This document shows positions 32,604-39,889 of a stretch of DNA of 64,000 nt, piece after piece. The notes under the pieces are model-generated. The model did not search any database. It saw nothing but the letters and a program-made list of their open reading frames with translations, and was not told the DNA's origin. Numbering within the stretch: position 1 is the stretch's first letter; each line of letters begins with the position of its first letter. Both the position numbers and the translations under genes were made by a program. The DNA is from Solirubrum sp044628455. GTDB lineage: Bacteria; Bacteroidota; Bacteroidia; Cytophagales; Hymenobacteraceae. The stretch spans positions 744,001 through 808,000 of the forward strand of contig NZ_JBIYZW010000002.1 in NCBI RefSeq assembly GCF_044628455.1, given 5' to 3'.

Positions 32604-32957
32604 CTACCGCTGCTTGTAGAGCCGCGTGCGGTGGCCGAACTGGTTGACGTACACCAGGCTGTCGGTCGAGAGCTGGTGGAGGTGGCACACGAAGGCCACG
32701 CCCTCGTTGTGGATGGTAAGGGTGCTGGGGGTGAGGGTGTAGCGCACCGGCACCGTGGGAAACTCGGGGTAATACAGGGCCTTGCCGCGCACCTGGTACA
32801 CGGGGCCGCTCTGCGGGCTTTCCAGCCAGGTGCCCTGCAGCCGCTGCCGCAGCTGGGCGGCGCTGGGCTTCTTCGGGGCGGGCTTGCCGGTTTGGGCAAA
32901 GGCGCTGGGGGCGGTCAGCAAAAGCAGAAGCGAAAGGAGGAAGGCGGGGCGGGGCAT
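32604..32957 (-). CDS. Small secreted lipocalin-like protein
   Basis: 117 residues with a signal peptide ending PSAFAQ. The mature part (LRQRLQGTWLESPQSGPVYQVRGKALYYPE, then TPSTLTIHNEGVAFVCHLHQLSTDSLVYVN) has the L.G.W start and the alternating strands of lipocalin-like domains common in Bacteroidota, but it is short. A start at 33056 would add 33 residues before the signal. Ligand unknown. Confidence 0.65.
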   Translation of the reverse strand: MPRPAFLLSLLLLLTAPSAFAQTGKPAPKKPSAAQLRQRLQGTWLESPQSGPVYQVRGKALYYPEFPTVPVRYTLTPSTLTIHNEGVAFVCHLHQLSTDSLVYVNQFGHRTRLYKQR

Positions 32958-33146
32958 GGGGTAGGGGCAATGGGCTGGCAAGTTACCGCAATGCGGCACG
33001 GGCTTGGCGCGAGTGTAACTCGCACTAGGTGGGGTATACATATCTAAGCCTGCCAAGGCTGTGACTGCAGCTCCTTTCAGCCAGTTGATTTGTTAAACTA
33101 TGCCAAATACGCTGGAAGAATGGGCTTTTAACAAGAATACACAATG

Positions 33147-33581
33147 CTATTGTTGTCGGTTGATATTAAGTAGAGTGGAGTCAGGTACTTGTAGGTCTTG
33201 GTGTCGTAAATAGCCCGCTACCCCGCCATTATACCCAGGCAGAGCGTAGGTTGCAGGCTGAGGGTTGGGCGAGGTAATGAAGTACCACCCATCCGGCTGC
33301 GCCACGTAAAGGTCCACGGTGTCGCCCTTGTGCAAAGTTTTAAGCTGTTTGGCTGCATCATCTGCCGCTTCCCGCAGCGCAGCGCTCTGGCTGATTACAA
33401 CTACCGGGTGTTTCATCGCGCGTGCCGGCACCCGCCGTAATTTTACTGAAGAGCTTTCAGGCCACCAGTACACCAAGGCCATGAATAGTAGATTAAGGAG
33501 GGACACGCAAATGGCCAGGGGTAAGAAATTCACTTGCCAGGCCCCATCCCGCTTTTCCAGCGGCATAAATCGAAAGCGCAT
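33147..33581 (-). CDS. Single-pass membrane protein with SH3-like periplasmic part
   Basis: 144 residues. One transmembrane helix (about 19-39, FLPLAICVSLLNLLFMALVYWW) follows a short cytoplasmic N-terminus. The periplasmic region reads RAMKHPVVVISQSAALREAADDAAKQLKTLHKGDTVDLYVAQPDGWYFITS and ends in GYLRHQDLQVP. The order 'GDTVDLY...DGWYFI...GYL' resembles a bacterial SH3 (peptidoglycan or peptide-binding) domain. Lower-GC codon use than neighbouring genes hints at foreign origin. Confidence 0.65.
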   Translation of the reverse strand: MRFRFMPLEKRDGAWQVNFLPLAICVSLLNLLFMALVYWWPESSSVKLRRVPARAMKHPVVVISQSAALREAADDAAKQLKTLHKGDTVDLYVAQPDGWYFITSPNPQPATYALPGYNGGVAGYLRHQDLQVPDSTLLNINRQQ

Positions 33582-33821
33582 ATCCTAATTAATCAGAGCG
33601 AAAGGGTGGCTTCGAAGGTACCGTATGCGACTAGCAAGGCATATTGTTTCATTGGATCAAAATGCAAAAAGCCGCCGCCGTGGCTGGCACGCGCCGGCCC
33701 CCGTTTCGCAGGCTTTCAGGTAGTCTGGCTATGAGTTACTGACCGAACGGTGCGGTCATCGGTCTGCCTACAGACACTGACACTGCCCAACAGTAGGAGG
33801 AAAGCATGGAAATGGACTGCC

Positions 33822-34274
33822 TTACTCGGGAATCTCTGGCATCGGCTGCCCCTGGCAAATAGCTTCAAGGGCGGCCGCGCCGCTGTCGGCAATAAAGCAC
33901 AGAAACTCGTCGTAGCCGCCGTACACTTTGCCGGCGTCGTCCATGAACAGGATCAGGTGGTCGGTGTAGGCCTCGCCGATAGGGCACAGCAGGTGGTTGC
34001 CGAGGCGTCGGGCGTAGTTCTCCCGAATCCAGCAGGCATCACGCCCGGCGGCGGCTTGGTTGGGGTTTAAGTGCAGGGTATCGGTGCGGGCGCTCTTGCT
34101 GGGGAAGGTGAGGCGCAGGCCGCCGTATTCCCGCAAGAACTGCTCGACGGCCAGAAGCCACGGGTAGCCCGCCAGCCACAGGCTAAGCCGGTAGTACAGC
34201 GTAATGATGGAGCGGCCGGGGTGCCAACCCGCCGCGGCTAGTACGGCTGCGGTAGCGTCGGAGAAGGTAAACAT
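33822..34274 (-). CDS. SUKH-3-like putative immunity protein
   Basis: 150 residues. The order FSDATAAVLAAAGWHPGRSIITLYYRL, EQFLREYGGLRLTFPSKS, HLNPNQAA, RRLGNHLLCPIGEAYTDHLILFMDDAGKVYGGYDEFLCFIADSGAAALEAIC matches the SUKH-3 pattern (AGW.PGR; EYGGL; LG..L.PIGE; L..D..GKVY). SUKH proteins are mostly immunity proteins of polymorphic or contact-dependent toxins. No toxin gene is adjacent, so it may be an orphan immunity gene. A 27-bp gap separates it from the next immunity-like gene upstream. Confidence 0.6.
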   Translation of the reverse strand: MFTFSDATAAVLAAAGWHPGRSIITLYYRLSLWLAGYPWLLAVEQFLREYGGLRLTFPSKSARTDTLHLNPNQAAAGRDACWIRENYARRLGNHLLCPIGEAYTDHLILFMDDAGKVYGGYDEFLCFIADSGAAALEAICQGQPMPEIPE

Positions 34275-34301
34275 AGGTTTTTGAAGGGGGCCGCGGAGGC
34301 A

Positions 34302-34628
34302 TCAGGGGGCGTAAATGTCCCACAAGCTAAACTTGCCTTCGGACAAAGGCTGATACGCGACTATTCGTACCATTAAATCACTCAGACTGCCATCTACCCA
34401 GAGGAAATAATCGATATGCACCTCGTTGCTACCTCGAACCTCGGTAACGTACACCTCTTTCTTGCCTTTGGCCGGCGGGAGAGTAAGCTGACCATGTTCA
34501 GCAATAGCCGCCTGTATGTCTTCTGGCTCCATTCGTCTTACCTGGCTTTCGACAAGCAAGCGTTGGTAGTTACCCGCTACCAGATTTGCTACGATATAAT
34601 CGAGGGTAGCCTCTAGGTTTTTGTCCAT
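34302..34628 (-). CDS. DUF7668-like small protein, possible immunity factor
   Basis: 108 residues from the ATG at 34628. The pattern IVANLVAGNYQRLLVESQVRRMEPEDIQAAIAEHGQLTLPP followed by EVHIDYFLWVDGSLSDLMVRI is like DUF7668 proteins (LVEGDY...; LWT.EGRSDL..). These are frequently found beside SUKH-type and other immunity genes, as here. It may share a transcript with the SUKH-3-like gene 27 bp downstream. GC content is lower than the window average. Confidence 0.5.
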   Translation of the reverse strand: MDKNLEATLDYIVANLVAGNYQRLLVESQVRRMEPEDIQAAIAEHGQLTLPPAKGKKEVYVTEVRGSNEVHIDYFLWVDGSLSDLMVRIVAYQPLSEGKFSLWDIYAP

Positions 34629-34701
34629 ACAGGGAAAGTTTAAGCGCTGCCTGTAGCGGTAGGGAGGACGTAGAGATGAAAGCCTCCGATGAAGCCTAAA
34701 C

Positions 34702-34728
34702 AAAAAGCCCCAACCGCTTGGTTGGGGC
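34702..34728 (-). terminator. Terminator of the nrdA operon
   Basis: AAAAA (34702-34706) then GCCCCAACC / GGTTGGGGC with loop GCTT. On the minus strand this is a hairpin plus T-run, 22 bp after the stop of the 35-residue ORF. Confidence 0.85.
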
Positions 34729-34749
34729 CTTCAATTTATCAAAGTCAGT

Positions 34750-34857
34750 TTAGCGGGCGGTTTGGCCTCTATCACGCAAGAAGGCCAGGAACTGCTGCTG
34801 GGAAAGCGGCCCGCTAATGCGGGAGCCTTCGTACTCTGCTACCGTCTTACCGGTCAT
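34750..34857 (-). CDS. 35-residue ORF, translationally coupled to the upstream gene
   Basis: ATG at 34857, TAA at 34750. The 35 residues begin MTGKTVAEYEGSRISGPL and end LAFLRDRGQTAR. The start lies inside the end of the preceding gene (11-bp overlap, different frame), and a terminator follows, so it is positioned as the last gene of the nrdA operon. It could be a mini-antitoxin for the BrnT-like protein encoded just upstream; this is inferred from position and size only. No family recognised. Confidence 0.4.
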   Translation of the reverse strand: MTGKTVAEYEGSRISGPLSQQQFLAFLRDRGQTAR

Positions 34858-35155
34858 GGAAAGGGGAGCCACCGGCTGCGAGTTGGCGGAGGATGACGTC
34901 TTGGATGGTTTCATAGCTCGGCAAATTTACGTCTTCTATGACGAGGCGGGCATCCTCTAACGTAAAAGTAACCGAAAGAAACTTCCGTTGTTTGGTGTAG
35001 CCAACAACTTCGTAAGCTCCACCCTCCTTGCGGTAGTACTGCACATGAGGAGGAGGAAATTTCAGCAATTCCTCCATTTCCTCCTCTTCAATGCTCATAC
35101 CGCGGCAATAGAACCGGTTGACTTTACCGAAATCAACCTCATGGTCCTCGAACAT
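34847..35155 (-). CDS. Small BrnT-like protein downstream of nrdA
   Basis: 102 residues. The start codon follows the nrdA stop after a single base (TAG-G-ATG), so it is translationally coupled to nrdA. The order 'GMSIEEEEMEELLKFPPPHVQYYRKEGG..YEVVGYTKQRKFLSVTFTLEDARLVIEDVN' resembles BrnT/DUF4258-type RNase-fold toxins (GI..EEV.E.L..PP...; GRT..GR.L.VVF), but the catalytic residues of BrnT cannot be assigned with confidence. It could also be a regulatory accessory of the reductase. Overlaps the following 35-residue ORF by 11 bp. Confidence 0.55.
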   Translation of the reverse strand: MFEDHEVDFGKVNRFYCRGMSIEEEEMEELLKFPPPHVQYYRKEGGAYEVVGYTKQRKFLSVTFTLEDARLVIEDVNLPSYETIQDVILRQLAAGGSPFHDR

Positions 35156-35156
35156 C

Positions 35157-37535
35157 CTATGACCCGCAAGCCTCGCAGGCCTCCGGATTATCCAGGGAGC
35201 AGGCCATATCGGCGGCGTTCTGGGCCGATACGTTGAGCGGCTCCAGGGTCTCGGCGGCTTGCTTCTGCACCGTGAACTTGATGGCGTCGGCGGCGGCTTT
35301 GGTGCGCAGGTAGTACATACCGGTTTTCAGGCCGCTCTTCCAGCTGTGGAAGTGCATGCTGGTGAGCTTGCCGAAGTTCACGTTCTGCACGTGCAGGTTC
35401 AGGCTCTGGCTCTGGCAGATGTAGGCGCCCCGGTCGGCCGACATGTCGATGATGCGGCGCTGCGAGATTTCCCAGACGGTCTTGTAGAGGTCCTTGATGT
35501 GCTGGGGAATGGCCGGAATGTTCTGCACCGAGCCGTTGGCGGCAATGATGTCGTTCTTCATCTGCTCGTTCCAGAGGCCCAGCTTCACCAGGTCCTTGAG
35601 CAGGTGCTTGTTCACCACCATAAACTCCCCCGAGAGCACGCGGCGCACGTAGATGTTGGAGGTGTAGGGCTCAAACGACTCGTTGTTGCCCAGAATTTGC
35701 GCCGTGGAGGCGGTGGGCATGGGGGCTACCAGCAGCGAGTTGCGCACGCCGTGCTCCAGCACCTCGGCCCGCAGCGCGTCCCAGTCCCAGCGGCCCGACT
35801 CGGGCGTGACGCCCCAGAGGTCGAACTGGAACTTGCCCTGGCTGATGGGCGAGCCGGCGTAGGTTTCGTAGGGGCCGTGCTTCTTGGCCAGGTCCTTCGA
35901 GGCCGTAACGGCGGCGAAGTAGATGGTCTCGAAGATGTCCTTGTTCAGCCCGGCCGCCTCGTCGCTCTCGAAGGGCATGCGCAGGGCAATGAAGGTATCG
36001 GCCAGCCCCTGCACGCCCAGCCCGATGGGGCGGTGGCGCAGGTTCGAGCGTTCGGCCTCCACCACGGGGTAGTAGTTGATGTCGATGACCTTGTTGAGGT
36101 TCTTGGTGGCGTGGTAGGTCACCTCAAACAACTTCTGGTGGTCGAAGAAGATCTTGCCGTTCTCTTCGCGGATAAAGCGCGGCAAAGCCAGCGAAGCCAG
36201 GTTGCACACCGCTACCTCGTTGGCGTCGGTGTACTCAATGATTTCGGTGCACAGGTTCGAGCTCTTGATGGTGCCCAGGTTCTGCTGGTTGGATTTGCGG
36301 TTGGCCGCGTCCTTGAACAGCATGTAGGGGGTGCCGGTCTCGGTCTGGCTTTCCAGGATGGCAAACCACAAATCCTGCGCCTTGATGGTGCGGCGGCCGC
36401 GGCCCTCGCGCTCGTACTTCTGGTAGAGCTTCTCGAAGTCGTCGCCCCAGCACTCGTCGAGGCCCGGGCACTCGTTGGGGCACATCAGCGTCCAGTCGCC
36501 GTTGGCTTCCACGCGCTTCATGAACAGGTCGTTCACCCACAGGGCGAAGAACAGGTCGCGGGCGCGCATCTCCTCCTTGCCGTGGTTTTTCTTCAGGTCG
36601 AGCCACTCGAAGATGTCGGCGTGCCAGGGTTCGATGTAGATGGCGAAGGCGCCCTTGCGCTTGCCGCCGCCCTGGTCCACGTAGCGGGCCGTGTCGTTGA
36701 ACACCTTCAGCATGGGCACCAAGCCGTTGGAAGTGCCGTTGGTGCCCTTGATGTAGCTACCAGTGGCGCGCACGTTGTGCACGGCCAGCCCGATGCCGCC
36801 GGCGCTCTGCGAGATGAGCGCGCAGTTCTTCAGGGTGTCGTAAATGCCCTCGATCGAGTCGTCCTTCATCGTGAGCAGGAAGCACGAGGACAGCTGCGGC
36901 TTGGGCGTGCCGGCGTTGAACAGCGTGGGCGTGGCGTGCGTGAACCAGCGCTCCGACATCAGGTTGTAGGTCTCGATGGCCTGCTCGATGTCTTCCTTGT
37001 GAATGCCCACGGCCACGCGCATCAGCATGTGCTGGGGGCGTTCCACCACCTTGCCGTCGAGGCGCAGCAGGTAGCTTCGCTCCAGCGTCTTGAAGCCGAA
37101 GTAGTCGTAGTTGTAGTCGCGGTCGTAGATGATGGCCGAGTCGAGCTGGGCGGCGTGCTTGTGCACGATTTCCCACACGTCGCGGGCAATGAGCGAGGCG
37201 TTTTCCCCGGTCTTGGGGTCCTCGTAGGTGTAGAGCCGCTTCATGGTCGACGAGAACGACTTGCTCGTGACCTTGTGCAGGTTGCTCACCGCGATGCGCG
37301 CCGCCAGGATGGCGTAGTCGGGGTGCTTGGTGGTGAGCGAGGCAGCGGTTTCGGCCGCCAGGTTGTCCAGCTCGATGGTAGTGACGCCGTCGTAGATGCC
37401 GTCGATGACCTTTTTGGCCACCTCAATGGGCGAGACGAACAGCATGTTCAGGCCGTAGCAGAGCTTCTCGATGCGGGCCGTGACTTTGTCGAACTTGACG
37501 GACTCGCGCCGGCCGTCGCGTTTGATTACCAACAT
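35157..37535 (-). CDS. nrdA: Ribonucleoside-diphosphate reductase, class Ia, alpha subunit
   Basis: 792 residues. An N-terminal ATP-cone (1-95: LVIKRDGRRESVKFDKVTARIEKLCYGLN) gives allosteric activity control. The catalytic barrel has FNAGTPKPQLSSCFLL (first active-site Cys), SSNLCTEIIEY (thiyl-radical Cys) and EVAVCNLASLALPRF (second redox Cys). It also has the NESFEPYTSNIYVRRVLSGEF tyrosine relay. The tail ends in the redox-shuttle pair CEACGS. It reduces NDPs to dNDPs with the R2 protein encoded 2.4 kb upstream on the same strand. The frame is open for a further 480 bp upstream but the ATP-cone fixes the start. Transcription continues into two small coupled genes. Confidence 0.96.
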   Translation of the reverse strand: MLVIKRDGRRESVKFDKVTARIEKLCYGLNMLFVSPIEVAKKVIDGIYDGVTTIELDNLAAETAASLTTKHPDYAILAARIAVSNLHKVTSKSFSSTMKRLYTYEDPKTGENASLIARDVWEIVHKHAAQLDSAIIYDRDYNYDYFGFKTLERSYLLRLDGKVVERPQHMLMRVAVGIHKEDIEQAIETYNLMSERWFTHATPTLFNAGTPKPQLSSCFLLTMKDDSIEGIYDTLKNCALISQSAGGIGLAVHNVRATGSYIKGTNGTSNGLVPMLKVFNDTARYVDQGGGKRKGAFAIYIEPWHADIFEWLDLKKNHGKEEMRARDLFFALWVNDLFMKRVEANGDWTLMCPNECPGLDECWGDDFEKLYQKYEREGRGRRTIKAQDLWFAILESQTETGTPYMLFKDAANRKSNQQNLGTIKSSNLCTEIIEYTDANEVAVCNLASLALPRFIREENGKIFFDHQKLFEVTYHATKNLNKVIDINYYPVVEAERSNLRHRPIGLGVQGLADTFIALRMPFESDEAAGLNKDIFETIYFAAVTASKDLAKKHGPYETYAGSPISQGKFQFDLWGVTPESGRWDWDALRAEVLEHGVRNSLLVAPMPTASTAQILGNNESFEPYTSNIYVRRVLSGEFMVVNKHLLKDLVKLGLWNEQMKNDIIAANGSVQNIPAIPQHIKDLYKTVWEISQRRIIDMSADRGAYICQSQSLNLHVQNVNFGKLTSMHFHSWKSGLKTGMYYLRTKAAADAIKFTVQKQAAETLEPLNVSAQNAADMACSLDNPEACEACGS

Positions 37536-37731
37536 AGGCAGTAGAGGCGAAAAGGTGTGGGGTAGAAGAAGTTGCGGCAGCGCGGGCACAGAAGCCGGCC
37601 AGCAGCCCAGCAGGCTTCTTCCGCTCCCAGGCCCGCGCCGATGATGTCCGGAAGATACTCCGCCGCGGGTTGCAGGTGAATCAATCGGCGGGCAGAAAGT
37701 TTTCCACAATGCGCTGGCACCCCCGCCCGGG

Positions 37732-37789
37732 CCGATTTTGCCGGGTTTGTTTCGGAACCGAAATGGTTCCTGCGGGCTGCAAAATCGGG
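37732..37789. repeat. Nested inverted repeat upstream of nrdA
   Basis: CCGATTTTGC at 37732-37741 pairs with GCAAAATCGG at 37780-37789. Inside lies a second dyad GGAACCGAAATGGTTCC (37754-37770), whose core ACCGAAATGGT is the same as in two units of array E 8 kb away. It lies about 200 bp upstream of the nrdA start and 82 bp from the DUF559 element, in a 335-bp non-coding stretch that is otherwise featureless. Confidence 0.6.
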
Positions 37790-37870
37790 TTGCCGGTTTG
37801 GGCCAGATTGCATAGCCGGAGGAGTGGACGTAAAGCACACGCAGCAAGCCGTAGAGTCGGTGCCCGGCCG

Positions 37871-38467
37871 CAAAGCTCCCCTCCTTTTTGAAGGAGGGGA
37901 CGCCGCCGCTTTTGCGGTGGCTGGGGTGGTTCCGTCGTTGCTGACGTTGCCCGATCCTGGGCAGGCCAATCAGGCTGCCTCGTTGCCGCGAAACGCCCGT
38001 TGAATAGCTGCCAACACCCATTCCAGCTGCTCAAACACGAGCTTGTTCTCGAACCGCACTACCCGAATCCCCACGCTTTCCAGGTAGGAAGTACGTACCA
38101 CGTCGTGCGCGGCCCCCACCACATCGACATGAGCTTGCCCGTCAAGCTCCACCGCCAGCCGTTCGCCCGGACAGTAGAAGTCAAGCACGTAAGCCCCTAC
38201 GCTGTGCTGTCGGCGAAATTTTCGGCCCGCCAGCTGCCCATTCTGCAAGGCTCTCCACAGGGCTGCTTCCGCCGGAGTCAGGTTGGCGCGTAGCTCCTTG
38301 CGTCGGGCCTTGACTTCCTGGCGGTTGTGGCGGAACGAGTTCGGCATATAACCAAGCTATTAAACCGGCCTGATGTTGCAAGCGGCGCGGCAGTCAGCAA
38401 CGACGCAACCACCCCAGCGGCGGCTAATGCCACCGCGTCCCCTCCTTCAAAAAGGAGGGGAGCTTTG
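37871..38467. mobile_element. 597-bp DUF559 element with hairpin-bearing inverted repeats
   Basis: The left end (37871-37944) and right end (38393-38467) are inverted copies of about 74 bp. The outer ~32 bp, including the hairpin CCCCTCCTTTTTGAAGGAGG plus GG, are identical. The inner 25 bp (beginning CTGGGGTGGTT) differ at one base. Between them is a second hairpin whose arms are swapped in orientation (CCGCCGC-TTTT-GCGGTGG against CGGTGG-CATTAG-CCGCCG). The only gene inside is a DUF559 nuclease. No target-site duplication could be identified by eye. The layout resembles REP/RAYT elements (two palindromic repeats around one endonuclease gene), but the enzyme type is different. Confidence 0.75.
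37970..38347 (-). CDS. DUF559 endonuclease-domain protein
   Basis: 125 residues, typical for DUF559. The N-terminus is basic (RHNRQEVKARRKELRANLTPAEAALWRALQ). The nuclease core has KFRRQHSVGAYVLDFYCPGERLAVELDGQAH, where the Asp in VLDFYCP and the Glu in VELDG are the PD-(D/E)xK/Vsr-like catalytic acids. It then has YLESVGIRVVRFENKLVFEQLEWVLAAI. The family is related to very-short-patch-repair endonucleases and is often present in several copies per genome. It lies entirely within the inverted-repeat element, 25 bp from the inner end of one arm and 45 bp from the other, and no other gene shares its unit. Confidence 0.88.
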   Translation of the reverse strand: MPNSFRHNRQEVKARRKELRANLTPAEAALWRALQNGQLAGRKFRRQHSVGAYVLDFYCPGERLAVELDGQAHVDVVGAAHDVVRTSYLESVGIRVVRFENKLVFEQLEWVLAAIQRAFRGNEAA

Positions 38468-38480
38468 CGTTGTATTCCAC

Positions 38481-38509
38481 GAAAAAGCCCGCAGCCGGAG
38501 CCGCGGGCT
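38481..38509 (-). terminator. Terminator after the DUF6624 gene
   Basis: AAAAA (38481-38485) then the stem AGCCCGC / GCGGGCT with a loop containing GCCGGAGC. On the minus strand this is a hairpin plus T-run, 21 bp past the stop at 38530. It borders the right end of the DUF559 element. Confidence 0.7.
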
Positions 38510-38529
38510 GCCGAGGGTGGAAGCCCTCG

Positions 38530-39456
38530 TTACTTCTTGGGCGTGTACTCGAAGCCGAACCGTTTGGCATAATCGGCCAGGGGACCCAGGCCCACAGTAG
38601 CGCGGCGCTCGTCTACGCGGGTCTCGTCCTCGATGGGCGCAAACTCCAGCTTGCCGGTATTGGGGTTCCGCACCACCTGGCTACCGTACAGCTGCCCCTT
38701 GCCCTGCCACATCAGCAGCCGGTCCTGCATCAGCGCCAGCTCCGACTTGGCCAAGTTGCCCTGCTCGGCAGCCTGCTGGGCCAGGGGAAAGTATTTTTGC
38801 AGGGTCGGCAGGTCCGAGTGTTGCAGTACCAGGAACACCGTCTGCGTGCCCGTGTTGCCCACCGCGGCTTTGCTCGGCCAGCCGTGCGCGTCGAGCAGGG
38901 CCGTGATGCGCCGCAGGTTGCGGGCGTCGATAACGTCCATGGCCTGAATAAGGGAATCCATCTGCGGGGATTTCTGCCCGTATTTGTTGAGGATGATTCC
39001 GTAGCGCTGCCGGCCGCCCTGATCCAAGGCGTAGATGGAATCCAGTTGCTGCTTCAGGGGGCGGTTGTAGTTGGCCTCGCGCCGGGTCGCCGCGGCTTGT
39101 AGCTTGGTCAGCATCGGGGCCCAGCGCTTGTCAGCGTGCAGGGAAGCCAGGTCCGGGTCCTGCTGCAGGTGCGCCAGGTTTTCCCAGCCCGCTTCGGTGG
39201 CCTGGTCGAGGTAGCGGAAAGCCTGACGTGGGTTGCCGGCCAGGGCCCAACTGCAGGCGGCGTTGTAGTAGTCGCCGGCGGTGGGCCGGGCCTGTTTCGC
39301 TTTGAAGGCCCGGTCGTAGAGCTTGCCCGATTCGGCGTAGCGCTTGGCCTGGTAAGCCCCTGCAGCCTGGCCGTTCAGGGTGGCAAAGGAGATTTGGCCG
39401 TGGGCCAGCGAGGCGGTAAGCAGCAGGGCTGCGGCGAGCAGTAGCGGTTTGCGCAT
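38530..39456 (-). CDS. Secreted TPR-like protein with DUF6624 domain
   Basis: 308 residues from the ATG at 39456, which exposes a signal peptide (LLLAAALLLTASLAHGQ). Residues 30-115 look like one or two TPR-type helical hairpins (GAYQAKRYAESGKLYDRAFKAK, YYNAACSWALAGNPRQAFRYLDQA). The second half matches the DUF6624 pattern: LKQQLDSIYALDQGGRQRYG, VIDARNLRRITALLDAHGWPSKAAVGNTGTQTVFLVLQHSD, and ALMQDRLLMWQGKGQLYGSQV. The role of this domain is unknown. It lies between nrdB and nrdA and reads in the same direction, but with its own terminator. Confidence 0.85.
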   Translation of the reverse strand: MRKPLLLAAALLLTASLAHGQISFATLNGQAAGAYQAKRYAESGKLYDRAFKAKQARPTAGDYYNAACSWALAGNPRQAFRYLDQATEAGWENLAHLQQDPDLASLHADKRWAPMLTKLQAAATRREANYNRPLKQQLDSIYALDQGGRQRYGIILNKYGQKSPQMDSLIQAMDVIDARNLRRITALLDAHGWPSKAAVGNTGTQTVFLVLQHSDLPTLQKYFPLAQQAAEQGNLAKSELALMQDRLLMWQGKGQLYGSQVVRNPNTGKLEFAPIEDETRVDERRATVGLGPLADYAKRFGFEYTPKK

Positions 39457-39537
39457 GGTAGCTGAAAGTATAGCGGTTTGGCGGCGCCCCAAGTGCTGGT
39501 ACCCCGGTAGGGTTGTCGCGCCCGCGGTGGGCGCAAA

Positions 39538-39571
39538 GAAAAAGCCCACGGCCGAAGCCGCGGGCTTTTTG
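39538..39571. terminator. Bidirectional terminator
   Basis: AAAAAGCCCACGGC / GCCGCGGGCTTTTT with loop CGAA, seven bases past the 98-residue ORF stop on the minus strand and in front of the DUF6624 gene. Confidence 0.8.
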
Positions 39572-39577
39572 TGGGCC

Positions 39578-39874
39578 TCACTTCCAGGCGTAAGCAAAGC
39601 AGGATGTTAAGCGTTGGATACTACTCTCTTCCAGCCAAGGATAAGCGTGCTGCAATGTGTGACGAACATTGGCTACTGCCTCGATCATAGTTTGTGTAGA
39701 CCAATCCACCGTTACACTCACCGCCGTTTCGTAGACCTGCTTGACCAGCAGGCTCGTCTCGAAGCCATAACTGCCCTGGATGGCAGCACACTTTTCTTCG
39801 CTCAGCCAAAGGCCCAGATGCTGTGCCAGAGCAGCATTGACACGGTCGGTTAGAACAGCCGGAAAGGCGGTCAT
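39578..39874 (-). CDS. Small protein cotranscribed with nrdB, unknown
   Basis: 98 residues with no signal. It starts 15 bp after the nrdB stop and is followed by a terminator, so it is the second gene of an nrdB transcript. The sequence (VLTDRVNAALAQHLGLWLSEEKCAAIQGSYGFETSLLVKQVYETAVSVTVDWSTQTMIEAVANVRHTL...SFAYAW-like end) has mixed helix and strand character and two cysteines. Size and low GC resemble the small accessory proteins near nrdA, possibly immunity-type. No family recognised. Confidence 0.6.
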   Translation of the reverse strand: MTAFPAVLTDRVNAALAQHLGLWLSEEKCAAIQGSYGFETSLLVKQVYETAVSVTVDWSTQTMIEAVANVRHTLQHAYPWLEESSIQRLTSCFAYAWK

Positions 39875-39889
39875 GCTAGCCGGTGCCGA

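Noticed and set aside
37536..38021. N-terminal extension of nrdA by about 160 codons
   Set aside because: It crosses the left arm of the DUF559 element, and NrdA proteins begin with the ATP-cone sequence at 37535.
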